DNA of 64,000 nt from Sanguibacter keddieii DSM 10542 (GCF_000024925.1 NC_013521.1:124001-188000); one strand, 5' to 3'. Numbered from the stretch's first letter, positions 42,291-51,804 are shown. The notes: a model not told the origin generated them from the sequence alone. Numbers and translations are program-made.

Positions 42291-43061
42291 ATGAGAACCT
42301 CACGGACCGCAGTCATCGCCGTCGCCGCCGCGCTCGTCCTCGCCGGGTGCTCCGACAGCAGCTCGCCGGACCCCGAGGCGACGTCGCAGAGCGCCGAGCC
42401 GACGGCGAGCCCGTCGGCGACCGAGAGCGCCGAGCCGACGCAGGAACCCTCCGAGGAGCCGAGCGAGAGCGCCGAGCCGACAGAGGACCCGACAGAGCCC
42501 GACGGCCCGGTCACCGCCCTCCCCGCCACGGTCCTGCTGCCCCAGGCCGAGCTGTTCCCCGAAGAGGGGCCGCGCACGGAGTTCGAGGGGCTCGTGGACT
42601 GGGTCTTCCCGGTCTCCTGCGGCGTCGGCGGTCCCGAGACCGCGCTCGTGATGCAGTCGGTCTCCCAGGGTGACGGCACCTTCGAGGTGCCGGTCGGGCA
42701 CCACCAGGTGGCCGTGTTCGCCGACGCGGACGCCGCCGTCGCAGAGGCAGACCGCGTCACGGCGGCCCTCGAGGCCTGCGCCGGGCCGGGGGACGACGGG
42801 CAGTCGAGGCTCGTCACCGAGCCCGTCGACGTCGGTGCGCAGGGCGTGGCACTGGTGGTCGACTACTACGGCGTCCTCGAGGCGAACGGCGACGAGGGCA
42901 CCCTCGGCTACGTCACCGCGGTGACCCGCCGGGGCAACGCGGTCACGCTCGTGTCCTCCGAGGGTGGCGAGAGCAGCGTCGGGGCGTCGCGCGAGCGCGT
43001 GGTCGGCGAGCTCGGCGCCGCGTGGGACCTGCTCTGCGACTTCGACTCCGCAGGCTGCTGA
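42291..43061 (+). CDS. Secreted lipoprotein of unknown function
   Basis: The 256-residue precursor starts MRTSRTAVIAVAAALVLAGC (lipobox LAGC, Cys20), followed by a ~55-residue Ser/Glu/Pro/Thr linker with repeating SAEPT. The C-terminal domain (about 75-256) has three or four Cys (PVSCGVGG, LEACAGPG, LCDFDSAGC), probably disulphide-linked outside the cell. It looks like the actinobacterial PknH-like/LppA sensor fold in length only; I cannot confirm a family. GGGAG is ~9 nt before the ATG. It is divergent from the antiporter operon. Confidence 0.7.
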   Translation: MRTSRTAVIAVAAALVLAGCSDSSSPDPEATSQSAEPTASPSATESAEPTQEPSEEPSESAEPTEDPTEPDGPVTALPATVLLPQAELFPEEGPRTEFEGLVDWVFPVSCGVGGPETALVMQSVSQGDGTFEVPVGHHQVAVFADADAAVAEADRVTAALEACAGPGDDGQSRLVTEPVDVGAQGVALVVDYYGVLEANGDEGTLGYVTAVTRRGNAVTLVSSEGGESSVGASRERVVGELGAAWDLLCDFDSAGC

Positions 43062-43139
43062 CGACCCTCTCGCACGATCTCTACCCGTCGGGCGCGAGGT
43101 CGGGTCCCTGCCATGGGACGGTGCCGGTAGGCTCGTCCC

Positions 43140-43967
43140 ATGGCAAAGAACACGTCCCCGGAATTCGTGCTGCGTCCCTTCGAGGGCCTCGTCGGCGAGG
43201 CTGACCTCGTCGCGATGCGAGAGGTCGTCCCGGCCGCCACGGCGACCGCGCGGACCACCGCGGAGCACGGCGCGCGCGACATCACCTTCACCACCGTCCT
43301 GCCGGGGGCGTGGCCCTCGCTGCACCGTGCGGACGGCGCGATCCTCGTCGCGCTCCAGACCCACGCCGGGTCGGGCGACGCGAGCCGCGACCTCGCGCAG
43401 ACCATCCTCGACACCATCGCGCTCGAGCCCGGCACCTCGCTCACCAGCACGGTGCTCCCCGGCCCGGGCCCGCGCCTGCAGGACATCCTCGACCCGACCG
43501 CGCCCTTCGAGGTGACGGTCCACGAGGGCTTCGACTACTGGCTCGACCCGTCCGCCGAGATCACCGCCGACGTGCGCGAGTCCCTCGCCGAGGCCAACGA
43601 GACCATCATCGAGACCGTGAAGCTGGGCTCCGTCGAGCACGGCTACTGGTGCCGCATGGGCGCCCGCGAGTACCTGCGCTGGGCCATGGCCTACGACGAG
43701 GACACCGTCATCGACGCGGTGGCCCGTCTGCACGCCCGCCGCGAGTCGGGGTTCGGCGGCACCAAGTTCCTCGGCGCGTTCCGTTCCTCCGGAATCGTCA
43801 TCCCCGTGTGGGAGCTGCCGAAGGGATCAGAGGCCGAGGACATCGAGGCTGCGGCGGCCGAGTTCTGGCCGACCTTCGAGGCAGAGCTGAAGAGCACCAC
43901 CCCGCTCGACGCGAACGCGCGTCGTGCCCGCGCCGGGATCGTGTCGCGGCAGGTCACCCTGCGCTGA
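43140..43967 (+). CDS. DUF5926-family protein
   Basis: The 275-residue cytosolic protein has a MAKNTSPEFVLRPFEGLVGEADLVAMREVVPAA opening, TVLPGAWPSLHRADG, and C-terminal YLRWAMAYDEDTVIDAVARLHA with ESGFGGTKFLGAFRSSGI. I recognise this as the DUF5926 actinobacterial family. Its function is unknown; no catalytic motif is apparent. TAGGCT ends 6 nt before the ATG and there is no ribosome site, so the mRNA may be leaderless. The downstream GT2 has its own -10. Confidence 0.8.
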   Translation: MAKNTSPEFVLRPFEGLVGEADLVAMREVVPAATATARTTAEHGARDITFTTVLPGAWPSLHRADGAILVALQTHAGSGDASRDLAQTILDTIALEPGTSLTSTVLPGPGPRLQDILDPTAPFEVTVHEGFDYWLDPSAEITADVRESLAEANETIIETVKLGSVEHGYWCRMGAREYLRWAMAYDEDTVIDAVARLHARRESGFGGTKFLGAFRSSGIVIPVWELPKGSEAEDIEAAAAEFWPTFEAELKSTTPLDANARRARAGIVSRQVTLR

Positions 43968-44019
43968 CGACTGGTGCGCGGGGAGGTCAGGGCAGGCTCG
44001 GAAGACTAGGGTTGGCGAC

Positions 44020-44880
44020 GTGATGGGTGAGTCAGGACCGGACGACGGCCGTGCGACGGACGGTGCCCCCGAGGGCGGCACCGCGGCGCCGGTCCGCCGG
44101 GCGCGCTCGGCCGTGCACCATCTCACGCCGCGCGAGCGGGCACGCCAGCGCGTGGCCGTGATCATCCCGGCCAAGGACGAGGTCCGGCGGATCGCGGCGA
44201 CGGTCCGCGCCGCCCGGGCCATCCCGCACGTCGACCTGGTCCTCGTGGTCGACGACGGCAGCGAGGACGGGACCCAGGACGTCGCCCGCGACGCCGGGGC
44301 CGTCGTCGTGCGCCACTCGCACAACCGCGGCAAGGCCGCGGCGATGGAGACCGGTGCGGCGATCGTCGCGATGCGCGACGCGCCCGGTCGCCCGGCACGC
44401 CTCCTCCTGTTCATCGACGGTGACCTCGCGGAGTCCGCCGTCAACACGGCGCCGCTCGTCGCACCCGTCCGGGAGGGAGAGGCCGACATGGCCATCGCCC
44501 TCCTGCCGCCGCAGCCGGGGGCGGGCGGCCGCGGCATCGTCGTCGGTGCGGCCCGCCGCGCCATCGCGTCGATGACCGGGTGGACCCCGGTCCAGCCGCT
44601 GTCGGGCATGCGCTGCCTGACCCGCGAGGCCTTCGAGGCCGCGACGCCCCTCGCCCGCGGCTGGGGCGTCGAGACCGGCCTGACCATCGACCTCGTACGG
44701 CTCGGCTACGTCGCCGTCGAGGTGCCCTGCGACCTCCGCCACCGCCCGTCGGGCACGGACCTGCGCGGCCAGCTGCACCGGGCGTCGCAGTACCGGGACG
44801 TGCTGCTCGCGGTCAACGCGCGCAAGGTGCGAGCCGTCGGCGACGCCGTCCGCGGCGTCGGCAGCCGTCGAGAGCGCTGA
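44020..44880 (+). CDS. Family 2 glycosyltransferase (soluble, GT-A)
   Basis: The 286-residue protein has a polar ~40-residue leader, then RVAVIIPAKDEVRRIAATV, LVVDDGSEDGTQDVA, HNRGKAAAMETG and LLFIDGDLAES (DxD-like metal site), which is the GT-A core of GT2 enzymes. The middle QPLSGMRCLTREAFEA and WGVETGLTIDLVRLGY match glucosyl-3-phosphoglycerate synthase/dolichyl-phosphate-sugar-transferase-like enzymes. There are no membrane helices. TAGGGT ends 7 nt before the GTG, a possible leaderless start; an ATG follows immediately. The convergent neighbour is a large membrane protein, 15 bp away. Confidence 0.78.
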   Translation: MMGESGPDDGRATDGAPEGGTAAPVRRARSAVHHLTPRERARQRVAVIIPAKDEVRRIAATVRAARAIPHVDLVLVVDDGSEDGTQDVARDAGAVVVRHSHNRGKAAAMETGAAIVAMRDAPGRPARLLLFIDGDLAESAVNTAPLVAPVREGEADMAIALLPPQPGAGGRGIVVGAARRAIASMTGWTPVQPLSGMRCLTREAFEAATPLARGWGVETGLTIDLVRLGYVAVEVPCDLRHRPSGTDLRGQLHRASQYRDVLLAVNARKVRAVGDAVRGVGSRRER

Positions 44881-44895
44881 GCAGCAGACCCCTCG

Positions 44896-47298
44896 TCAGG
44901 CTGTCTGGGGCGCCCGCTCGTCGCGCTCGCGCTCGAGGCCGAGCATCCACGTGGTGGAGCTCGCCGTGACGAGCGGGGCGAGCGACGACAGGCCGACCGC
45001 CAGGATGACGATCCCCGAGTCGTTGACGAGGGTGCCGATGACCATCGCGACCGCGACCGACACGACCGCAGGGACCAGCAGGGGCGCCGCCACGGTGACC
45101 TGGCGCATCGGCACCCCGTGGGTCAGCCACCCGTAGGTGCCCGGGCTGCTCGAGCGTGCGGCGTCGAGGATCGGGCGTCCGACGACCACCACGAGCAGCC
45201 CGATCCCCACGACCGCGACCACCGTCAGGGGGTTGACGAGGGTCTCGAGGTTCGCACCGAGCTTGCGGAGCAGGATCCCCCACAGCTCGCCGTCGAGCGC
45301 GTCGTCGACGAAGGCCCCGAGGTGCGTGCGCTGGGCTGCCGGCCGGAGCCAGTCGACGACCGCGAACACCGCGACCACTGCGGCTGCGGCGGCCAGGACG
45401 GCCAGCACCTTGCGCCAGGTGACGCGGACCCCGGCGGTGAGCAGTGCCAGGAGGCAGAAGGCGGGCACGGTGGCGGGCGGCCCGCCGAAGTCGGCGCCGA
45501 CGCTCGGCGAGCCGTTGACGACCACCGCGACCGTACCGACCAGCACGACCGAGACGACCGCCCACCGGCGCCGTCCGCGCCGCACGAGGGAGTCGGCGAC
45601 CGCGGCGGCGAGGACGAGGGTCGCGGTCGCGAACACGGCGAAGGCGATGTTGCTGAAGCCGTAGAACCGACCCGCCAGCATCGGCTGGATCCCCATGACC
45701 CCCGACACCTGGAGCCTGGCCCCGGTGGCCACGTCGACCGCCAGGACCGCCGCGGTCACCGCCGAGACCACCGCCGCCGGGCCGAGCACCGGACGACGCC
45801 ACGGACCGGCGACGGCTGCAGCGGTCACGAGGGCGACCCACGCGACGACGAGGCCGGCGAGGGCGAGGCCCGGGACACCTGCGCGCCACCACGGCAGGAG
45901 GTTCGCCAGGACCGTCGCGACCGGCACCGACGCGACCGCGACGCCCGCGAGGCGCAGACCGGTCAGCGTGCGCGCCGGGGACCGGGCGACGAGGGCGTCG
46001 AGGGCAGCGAGCGGGCCCCGACGGGACGCGGCTGACGGGTGGGACCGGACCGCGACCGTGCCGACGCGACGGCTGAAGGTGAGCGCGACCGCGCTGAAGA
46101 GGACGAGGTTGAGCGCGAGGTAGACCACGTAGAACGGGGCGACGAGCGGCTCGGCGTCGCGCGCGTGGTCCTCGGCGTCGACGAGCGCCCCGGTACGGTC
46201 TGCGGCGGGGTCGCCTGATCCGTCGGTCGTGGGTGCGGTCCCGATGAGCGAGGCGCGCGGCAGCGCGGCGTCCAGGCCGAGCGGCTCGGCGATCGTCGGC
46301 AGCAGGTCGGTGGTCTGCACGTACCCGGGCTGACGGGTCGAGCGGGAGGTGAGCGTGCCGGGTGCGTCCTCGCCGTCGAGGACCGCGAGGACACCCATCC
46401 GGGAGGTGAGCCCGGGGTCGGCGAGCGATGCCACCACCACGGTGGTCCGCTCCAGGTCGGGGTCGTCGGCGAGCACGGCGTCGAGCACGTCGGCGACGTG
46501 CCCGTCGACGGTGGCCACGTCGGCCGCGTGCTGCGCGGCGGTGCTGAGGTCGGTGCTCTCGGCCGTCCCCGAGACGTCGGCGACGGCGCCGAGGTCGGTA
46601 CGGGACCCGGTGTCGACGTCGCGGACGGACCCGGCGTCGACGACCACGAGACGTGACGTCTCGAGGGCGGCTGCGACGTCGGTGCGCAGCGACCCGGCGG
46701 GCTGGACGGGCACGGTCCCGGGCGGGAGCGGCACCGCGTCGCCCGCGACGGTGCCGTCCGAGGTCGCGAGGGCGATCATGGCGCCCGGGCCGATCGCCGT
46801 GGTCGGCAGGTCGGCGGCCACCGCGGCGTCGCCGAGGCCGCCGAGGACGGCGGAGTAGGACTGCGCCGAGACGGCGCTGCGGTACTCGGGCCACCCGGGG
46901 ACGACGGTCGGCTCGTCCTCGGACGGGTTGGTGAGCACCCGGCAGGGTTCGGAGCCCTCGCCGCGGTAGTCGGCCGCACGCTTGCCCGAGGACAGCGCGA
47001 GCCAGCCGTCGGCCGGGCAGGTGGTCTCGTGCACGCTGCGCACCACGAGGTTCCCGACGCCGCCGGCCTCGGCGGCACGCCAGAGTCCCGGCGTGCTCTC
47101 GGGCGTGACGTCGTCCCAGGTGACGCCGCCGGTCCCGACGACCACCACACGGTGGTCGTCGGTGCCCGAGGTGGTCGAGGCGTGCGCCGCCCCGGGCACC
47201 AGGGACACCAGGAGCCCCGCGAGCAGGGCGACGACCGACGCGACGGTCACCGTCCGGACCGGGGACGCGGCGCGCAGGCTCTCGGTGGTGTGGGGCAC
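44896..47298 (-). CDS. Large membrane protein with alkaline-phosphatase-like ectodomain
   Basis: The 800-residue protein has a Sec-type N-terminal helix ending in GAAHAS. An extracellular domain of ~370 residues (VVVVGTGGVTWDDV, CPADGWLALSSGKRA, LVVVDAGSV, TTDLLPTIAEPLGL) is reminiscent of alkaline-phosphatase-superfamily phosphodiesterases. Eleven or so membrane helices follow (from about 400 to the end). The metal ligands are not clear: Asp42-Asp43 and a late TTDLLPT fit, but the nucleophile is uncertain. TACGCT ends 6 nt before the GTG. The same TACGCTGGACCG precedes the gene at 63339. A transferase acting on an extracellular lipid-linked polymer is possible. Confidence 0.65.
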   Translation of the reverse strand: MPHTTESLRAASPVRTVTVASVVALLAGLLVSLVPGAAHASTTSGTDDHRVVVVGTGGVTWDDVTPESTPGLWRAAEAGGVGNLVVRSVHETTCPADGWLALSSGKRAADYRGEGSEPCRVLTNPSEDEPTVVPGWPEYRSAVSAQSYSAVLGGLGDAAVAADLPTTAIGPGAMIALATSDGTVAGDAVPLPPGTVPVQPAGSLRTDVAAALETSRLVVVDAGSVRDVDTGSRTDLGAVADVSGTAESTDLSTAAQHAADVATVDGHVADVLDAVLADDPDLERTTVVVASLADPGLTSRMGVLAVLDGEDAPGTLTSRSTRQPGYVQTTDLLPTIAEPLGLDAALPRASLIGTAPTTDGSGDPAADRTGALVDAEDHARDAEPLVAPFYVVYLALNLVLFSAVALTFSRRVGTVAVRSHPSAASRRGPLAALDALVARSPARTLTGLRLAGVAVASVPVATVLANLLPWWRAGVPGLALAGLVVAWVALVTAAAVAGPWRRPVLGPAAVVSAVTAAVLAVDVATGARLQVSGVMGIQPMLAGRFYGFSNIAFAVFATATLVLAAAVADSLVRRGRRRWAVVSVVLVGTVAVVVNGSPSVGADFGGPPATVPAFCLLALLTAGVRVTWRKVLAVLAAAAAVVAVFAVVDWLRPAAQRTHLGAFVDDALDGELWGILLRKLGANLETLVNPLTVVAVVGIGLLVVVVGRPILDAARSSSPGTYGWLTHGVPMRQVTVAAPLLVPAVVSVAVAMVIGTLVNDSGIVILAVGLSSLAPLVTASSTTWMLGLERERDERAPQTA

Positions 47299-47381
47299 CG
47301 GTCCAGCGTAGGTGGTGACCTGGAGCGTGGCGTGAGGGCGGTGTGCAGAGGTGACGAGTCGCCGCTCTGCTGGGTGGGCCC

Positions 47382-48527
47382 CTACCGCGGGCTGAGGCGC
47401 GGCGCGGGGGCGCGCACCACGAGGGCGCTCGGGTCGACCCAGGTGGTGACCGCCCGGGCACGGCCCAGGACATCGCCGTCGACCTGGACCTGCTCGCCCT
47501 CGGGGACCTCGAGGTGCACGTCCTTGGCGCGGGTGTGGTCGATGCGGCCGATCTTGTTGGGCAGGTCGTTGGAGACGCCGAAGCCCTGCATGACGACCTC
47601 GCCGAACAGCTGGACCCAGCCCATCAGGCCACCGCGCGTGTCGATCGCCGCGATGTCGTGGATCCCGTCGTCGATGATCGCGTCGGGGATCAGCGTGATG
47701 CCGCCGGGCAGGCGGCCGCAGTTCCCGACCATGAGGCTGCGCAGGCGCGTGGTGATCGGCGGGCGGTCGTCGAGGGTGATGGTCATCTCGGTCCGGCGGC
47801 CGTGCAGGTGCTTCACGCCGGCCACGAAGTACGCGATCCACCCGACCTTCGACTTGAGGGTGTCGTCGGCGTCGGCCACCATCGCGGCGTCGAAGCCGAG
47901 GCCGGCGATGACCAGGAAGATGTGCGTGCCGGTGTCGGCGGGGCCGTTGCCCTCGCGGTCCTTGTCGCGGGGCGCGGCGGGCTCGTCGACACGCAGCCAG
48001 CCGACGTCGATCTTGCGGTCGATGCCGTGCAGCACGATATCGAAGGCGTCGTCGCGGTCCGTCACGGAGATGTCGAGGTTGCGCGCGAGCAGGTTGCCCG
48101 TGCCGAGGGGGAGCAGCGCCATGGGCTTGCCGGAGTCGGCCATGCCCTGCGCGACCGCACGGACGGTGCCGTCGCCGCCGACGGCGACCACGACGTCAGC
48201 GCCCTTCGCGAGAGCCTCGCGCGTCTGGCCGAGACCCGGGTCCTCGACGGTGGTCTCGAGCCACATCGGGTCGGGGAGCCCCTCGGCGGTGCAGCGCGAC
48301 ATGAGCGCGGCCTTGAGCTGCTCCGCGCCGTTCTTCGAGGGGTTCGCCACGAAGGCCAGCTGGGGGCCGCGTGGTGCGTCGTCCTCGGTCGGCTCGGCGG
48401 CAGGCGCCTGCGGGGCCGCGACGGCGCTCCCGAGCGTGCGCTGCGACCGGAGGACGAGGACCGCGAGGGTGATGGCCGTCAGGGAGACGACGATCGCTGC
48501 GATCAGCAGCCACGCTTCGAGTGTCAT
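47382..48527 (-). CDS. Diacylglycerol/lipid kinase-family protein, membrane-anchored
   Basis: The 381-residue protein has an N-terminal membrane helix (LLIAAIVVSLTAITLAVLVL), an Ala/Pro linker, then a DAGK catalytic domain with LAFVANPSKNG, VVAVGGDGTVRAVAQG (GGDGT nucleotide loop), LLPLGTGNLLARNL, and a C-terminal beta domain with VQVDGDVLG. Homologues phosphorylate diacylglycerol or similar lipids with ATP. TAGTTT ends 6 nt before the ATG and no ribosome site is present. The acceptor could be diacylglycerol released by extracellular polymer synthesis, given the adjacent envelope genes, but that is inference. Confidence 0.85.
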   Translation of the reverse strand: MTLEAWLLIAAIVVSLTAITLAVLVLRSQRTLGSAVAAPQAPAAEPTEDDAPRGPQLAFVANPSKNGAEQLKAALMSRCTAEGLPDPMWLETTVEDPGLGQTREALAKGADVVVAVGGDGTVRAVAQGMADSGKPMALLPLGTGNLLARNLDISVTDRDDAFDIVLHGIDRKIDVGWLRVDEPAAPRDKDREGNGPADTGTHIFLVIAGLGFDAAMVADADDTLKSKVGWIAYFVAGVKHLHGRRTEMTITLDDRPPITTRLRSLMVGNCGRLPGGITLIPDAIIDDGIHDIAAIDTRGGLMGWVQLFGEVVMQGFGVSNDLPNKIGRIDHTRAKDVHLEVPEGEQVQVDGDVLGRARAVTTWVDPSALVVRAPAPRLSPR

Positions 48528-48555
48528 GGGACCAAACTAGGCCCTGACGGGTGTC

Positions 48556-48607
48556 TCGGCGCTGCGGGGCGGGGTGGTCCTCGCCACGCGAGCCCGCAGA
48601 GCGCCGA
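48556..48607 (-). terminator. Terminator after the ABC permease gene
   Basis: TCGGCGCTGCGGG (48556-48568) pairs with CCCGCAGAGCGCCGA (48593-48607) with a 2-nt bulge. It lies directly after the permease stop, near the promoter of the divergently placed lipid kinase. Confidence 0.55.
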
Positions 48608-48609
48608 CC

Positions 48610-49515
48610 TCAGGACGTGACGTCGGCCGTCGTGAAGCGGCTCCAGGCGAGCGTGCCGAAGATCGCGACCCACGCGGCCTGCACCGCCAGGCCCTGCCCG
48701 AGGGTCGAGTAGTCGACGTCGAGCCGCATGAACTCGCCGAAGTCGAACCAGTGGAAGGTCAGCAGCCCGCCGTGGATCGCAGACAGCTGGGGGAGGGCGC
48801 CGAGCACCGTGCTGACGACCGGGACGACGATGGTGGCGGCCATGGCGGCCACGGGCACCTCGGTCAGGGTCGAGAAGAAGAGCCCGACGGCCACCAGCCC
48901 GGTGAGCGAGAGGATCACGTAGGCGGTGATCCCGAGGGTCCGCAGCATGCCGTCGGCCGTCGAGACCTGGTCGCCCGAGAGCAGGGTGACCTCGCCGAAG
49001 CCGAAGAAGACCCCGCCGACCACGAGCCCGACGACCGCGATGGTCAGGACGGCGGCAGCGGCGAAGGCGAGGCCGCCGGCCGCCTTGACGAGCAGCATGC
49101 GGGTCCGCGGCACCGGGGTGACCAGCAGGTACCGGAGCGTCCCGGCCTGGGCCTCGCCGGCGATCGCGTCGCCCGAGACGATCGCGACGGTCAGCGGCAG
49201 CAGCAGGGGCAGGCAGCTGAAGATCGAGGTGAGCACCAGGAACAGGCCGTTGCTGGTGATCTTCTGCAGGAACGGCGGTCCCTGCCCGGCGACCGCGGTG
49301 TCCTGGGTGATGAGGACGACCACGCCGATGATGACGGGGATGAGCGCGAGCCCGGCGAGCAGCACGAGGTTGCGCTTGCGCCCGAAGACGAGCCGCAGCT
49401 CGCTGCGCAGCAGCCGTCCGGTCGCGCCGCGGCGCTGGGCGGTCGACGCGTCGTCGTCTTCCCTCCCGGCAGCGGGGGAGGGGCGGTCTGTCGTGAGCGT
49501 GTCAGCGGGCGACAT
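48610..49515 (-). CDS. ABC-2 type transporter permease
   Basis: The 301-residue protein has a polar ~40-residue start, six membrane helices (LVLLAGLALIPVIIGVVVLI, then five more from about 90 to 290) and the ABC-2 core GEAQAGTLRYLLVTPVPRTRMLLVKAAGG just after helix 2, where the coupling helix contacts the ATPase. Its start overlaps the end of the ATPase gene by 14 bp, so the two form one transporter. Substrate unknown; the neighbouring LolA-like secreted protein may define it. Confidence 0.82.
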   Translation of the reverse strand: MSPADTLTTDRPSPAAGREDDDASTAQRRGATGRLLRSELRLVFGRKRNLVLLAGLALIPVIIGVVVLITQDTAVAGQGPPFLQKITSNGLFLVLTSIFSCLPLLLPLTVAIVSGDAIAGEAQAGTLRYLLVTPVPRTRMLLVKAAGGLAFAAAAVLTIAVVGLVVGGVFFGFGEVTLLSGDQVSTADGMLRTLGITAYVILSLTGLVAVGLFFSTLTEVPVAAMAATIVVPVVSTVLGALPQLSAIHGGLLTFHWFDFGEFMRLDVDYSTLGQGLAVQAAWVAIFGTLAWSRFTTADVTS

Positions 49516-50569
49516 CGAATCCCTCTCCGGTGAGGCGCACGAAGACGCTCTCGAGGCTGGGGCGGTGGACCTCGAGGCCCAGGAGGTCGACGCCGGCGTG
49601 CACGAGCGCGACCGAGACCCGCTCGGGCGGGACGTCGCCGAGCGCCGCGGTGACGGTGGTGCCGGCGACCTCGGGGGCGGTGAGCCCCAGACCGGTGAGC
49701 ACCTCGACCGCCGAGCCGCGGTGGTCCGGCGAGGTGGTGACCACGACGACGGTCTCGTGCGCCTCGGTCACGGTCTCGCGCGGCCCCTGGAGCACCAGGT
49801 GGCCCTTGCTCATGATGCCGATGTGCGTGCACACCTGCTCGATCTCGGTGAGCAGGTGCGACGAGACCAGGACCGTGGTGCCGGCGTCGGCGAGCTCGCG
49901 GACGAGGTGCCGGACCTCGCGGGTGCCCTGCGGGTCGAGGCCGTTGGTCGGCTCGTCGAGGATCAGCAGGTCGCGGGGGCGCAGCAGGGCGGCCGCGAGG
50001 CCGAGCCGCTGCTTCATGCCCAACGAGTACTGGCGGTAGGGCTTGGAGGCCGCGGCGCCCAGACCCAGACGCGCGAGAGACGCGTCGATCCGTGCAGCGC
50101 GCGTCGACCGGCGGGTGGTGCCGTCGGCCGCGTCGAGGCGCTCGAGGTTGGCGCGGCCGCTGAGGTACGGGTGGAAGGCAGGGCCCTCGACCAGGGCCCC
50201 GACGCGGGGCAGCACCGAGGCGCTCGCGTCCGGCATGCGCTCGCCGAGGAGCTCGGCGTAGCCGTCGGTCGGGCCGACCAGCCCGAGGAGCATGCGGATG
50301 GTCGTGGTCTTCCCGGAGCCGTTGGGCCCGAGGAACCCGTAGACCGCCCCGCGCGGGACCTCGATGTCGATCCCGTCCACGGCCACCTGGCCCGAGCGGA
50401 AGCGCTTGGTGAGGCCGTGCGTGCGGATCGCGGCGTCGGTCGAGGTGCTGGCGGCGCGCGCGAGGCCGGGCCCGGCGGTCCGGCTGGGCACGGCAGACGC
50501 CGGCACCGACGCCTCAGGGGAGGTCGTCGGTGCCGGCGTCGCCGTCTCGCCGGTGGAGGGGACGGTCAC
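49502..50569 (-). CDS. ABC transporter ATP-binding protein
   Basis: The 355-residue ATPase has an Ala/Pro/Ser/Thr-rich N-terminal ~45 residues. Then come LTKRFRSGQVAVDGID, Walker A GPNGSGKTT, signature YSLGMKQRLGLA, Walker B LLILDEPTNGLDP and the switch His in VLVSSHLLTEIEQVC. The C-terminal ~80 residues are of the DUF4162-like type found in ABC-2 exporters of drugs or antibiotics. GTG overlaps the stop of the LolA-like gene (GTGA), placing it second of three coupled genes. Confidence 0.88.
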   Translation of the reverse strand: MTVPSTGETATPAPTTSPEASVPASAVPSRTAGPGLARAASTSTDAAIRTHGLTKRFRSGQVAVDGIDIEVPRGAVYGFLGPNGSGKTTTIRMLLGLVGPTDGYAELLGERMPDASASVLPRVGALVEGPAFHPYLSGRANLERLDAADGTTRRSTRAARIDASLARLGLGAAASKPYRQYSLGMKQRLGLAAALLRPRDLLILDEPTNGLDPQGTREVRHLVRELADAGTTVLVSSHLLTEIEQVCTHIGIMSKGHLVLQGPRETVTEAHETVVVVTTSPDHRGSAVEVLTGLGLTAPEVAGTTVTAALGDVPPERVSVALVHAGVDLLGLEVHRPSLESVFVRLTGEGFDVAR

Positions 50570-51804
50570 CGGGCCAGGGCCTGGAGGGTCTCGGCCGGGA
50601 CGGCGCCGGCGTAGACGCGGCCGTCGTCGGTCAGCAGGACCGTGAGCAGCGAGGACGTGATGAGCTGGCCCTCGGGGACGTCGGTCGTCAGCTGGTCGAG
50701 CAGCGCCTGCGGGTCGAGCGTCGTCATGTCGGCGCGGTCGCTCGAGTCGCCCAGCAGGTCGGTCATCAGCTGGTCGGTGCTCTCGGAGCCGAAGGTGCCC
50801 TCGAGCCCGGTGCGGAGGTCTTCCTCGGCGGCACCGCCGGAGATCAGCGCCTGGAGGTCGACGTCGGTGAGCTCGACCACGGACTCCCAGCCGGTGCCGA
50901 TCACGCGGGTGCCGGGAGCGCCCTCGGGCTTCGTGGTGGATCCGGGCTCGGGGAGCGTGGTGGTCTCGGGCAGCGGGACCACGACGTCACGGGTGGTCGC
51001 CCCGGGAGGCGGCGTGAAGTCGAAGACCGTCGGGTCGACGGTGTCGTAGGAGATGTCGGTGAAGGCGATCTCGACGGCCGGGGTGACCGGATCCTGGGTG
51101 CTCCACACCTGGGCGCGCAGCGGGACAGAGGTCTCGGCGTCGACCGCGACGAGCACGCGGTCCACGAGGGTCGCGTCGGAGTCGGGGCTCAGCTCGAGCT
51201 GGTAGGCGTCGCGGCCGGCGACCTGGGTCGCGGGGAGGACGGTCACCTCGGAGGTCTCGTCGGCGTAGGCGAGGGCCTGCTCGGCCACGGCCTGCGGGGT
51301 GGGCAGGTCGCCCACGACTGCCGGGTCGAGCTCTTCGGCAGAGGCCTTGAGCTCGTCGAGGGCCGCCTGGTCCTCGGGGGCCACCGCGTAGTGGACGGCC
51401 TCGTCGTCGCTGCTCGAGTAGGTCCAGGCGGACCCGCCGTCGGTGACGACGGTGTACTCCGACAGGTCGCCGAGGAGGGACGACCGGGCCTTGCCGTCGC
51501 CGTCGCTCCACACGCGGACGGTCGAGCTGCCGCCGAGGAGGTCGAGCGGTCCGGCGCCCTGCACCTGCGCGAGGTTGAGGTCCGGCAGTCCGAGGCGCGT
51601 GGTCATGACCACGGTCCCGGAGACGGGCACCGGCGTGGCCGACGCGACCTTCTCGGCGAGCTCGGACGCCGTGATGTCGGCGAGGTCAGGGGTGTCGGTC
51701 GACGCGAGCGCCGAGGGGAGGGTGAACGCGCCGGCCACCACGGCCGCCGTCACCACGGGGACGCCCCACCGGGCGCGGTTCGAGAGTGCTCGTCGAGTTG
51801 CCAT
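50566..51804 (-). CDS. LolA-like secreted lipoprotein-carrier/sensor-type protein
   Basis: The 412-residue protein has a signal sequence (TRRALSNRARWGVPVVTAAVVAGAFTLPSALAS) and an N-terminal LolA/LppX-like domain (GTVVMTTRLGLPDLN, VRVWSDGDGKARSSLLGD, TVVTDGGSAWTYSS; RDAYQLELSP). The C-terminal half adds another beta domain with FDFTPPPG and DLQALISG. This is the actinobacterial MucB/RseB-like/LolA mixture seen upstream of ABC-2 transporter genes. It is the first gene of the exporter operon. The adjacent divergent two-component system may respond to the same envelope signal. Confidence 0.65.
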   Translation of the reverse strand: MATRRALSNRARWGVPVVTAAVVAGAFTLPSALASTDTPDLADITASELAEKVASATPVPVSGTVVMTTRLGLPDLNLAQVQGAGPLDLLGGSSTVRVWSDGDGKARSSLLGDLSEYTVVTDGGSAWTYSSSDDEAVHYAVAPEDQAALDELKASAEELDPAVVGDLPTPQAVAEQALAYADETSEVTVLPATQVAGRDAYQLELSPDSDATLVDRVLVAVDAETSVPLRAQVWSTQDPVTPAVEIAFTDISYDTVDPTVFDFTPPPGATTRDVVVPLPETTTLPEPGSTTKPEGAPGTRVIGTGWESVVELTDVDLQALISGGAAEEDLRTGLEGTFGSESTDQLMTDLLGDSSDRADMTTLDPQALLDQLTTDVPEGQLITSSLLTVLLTDDGRVYAGAVPAETLQALAR

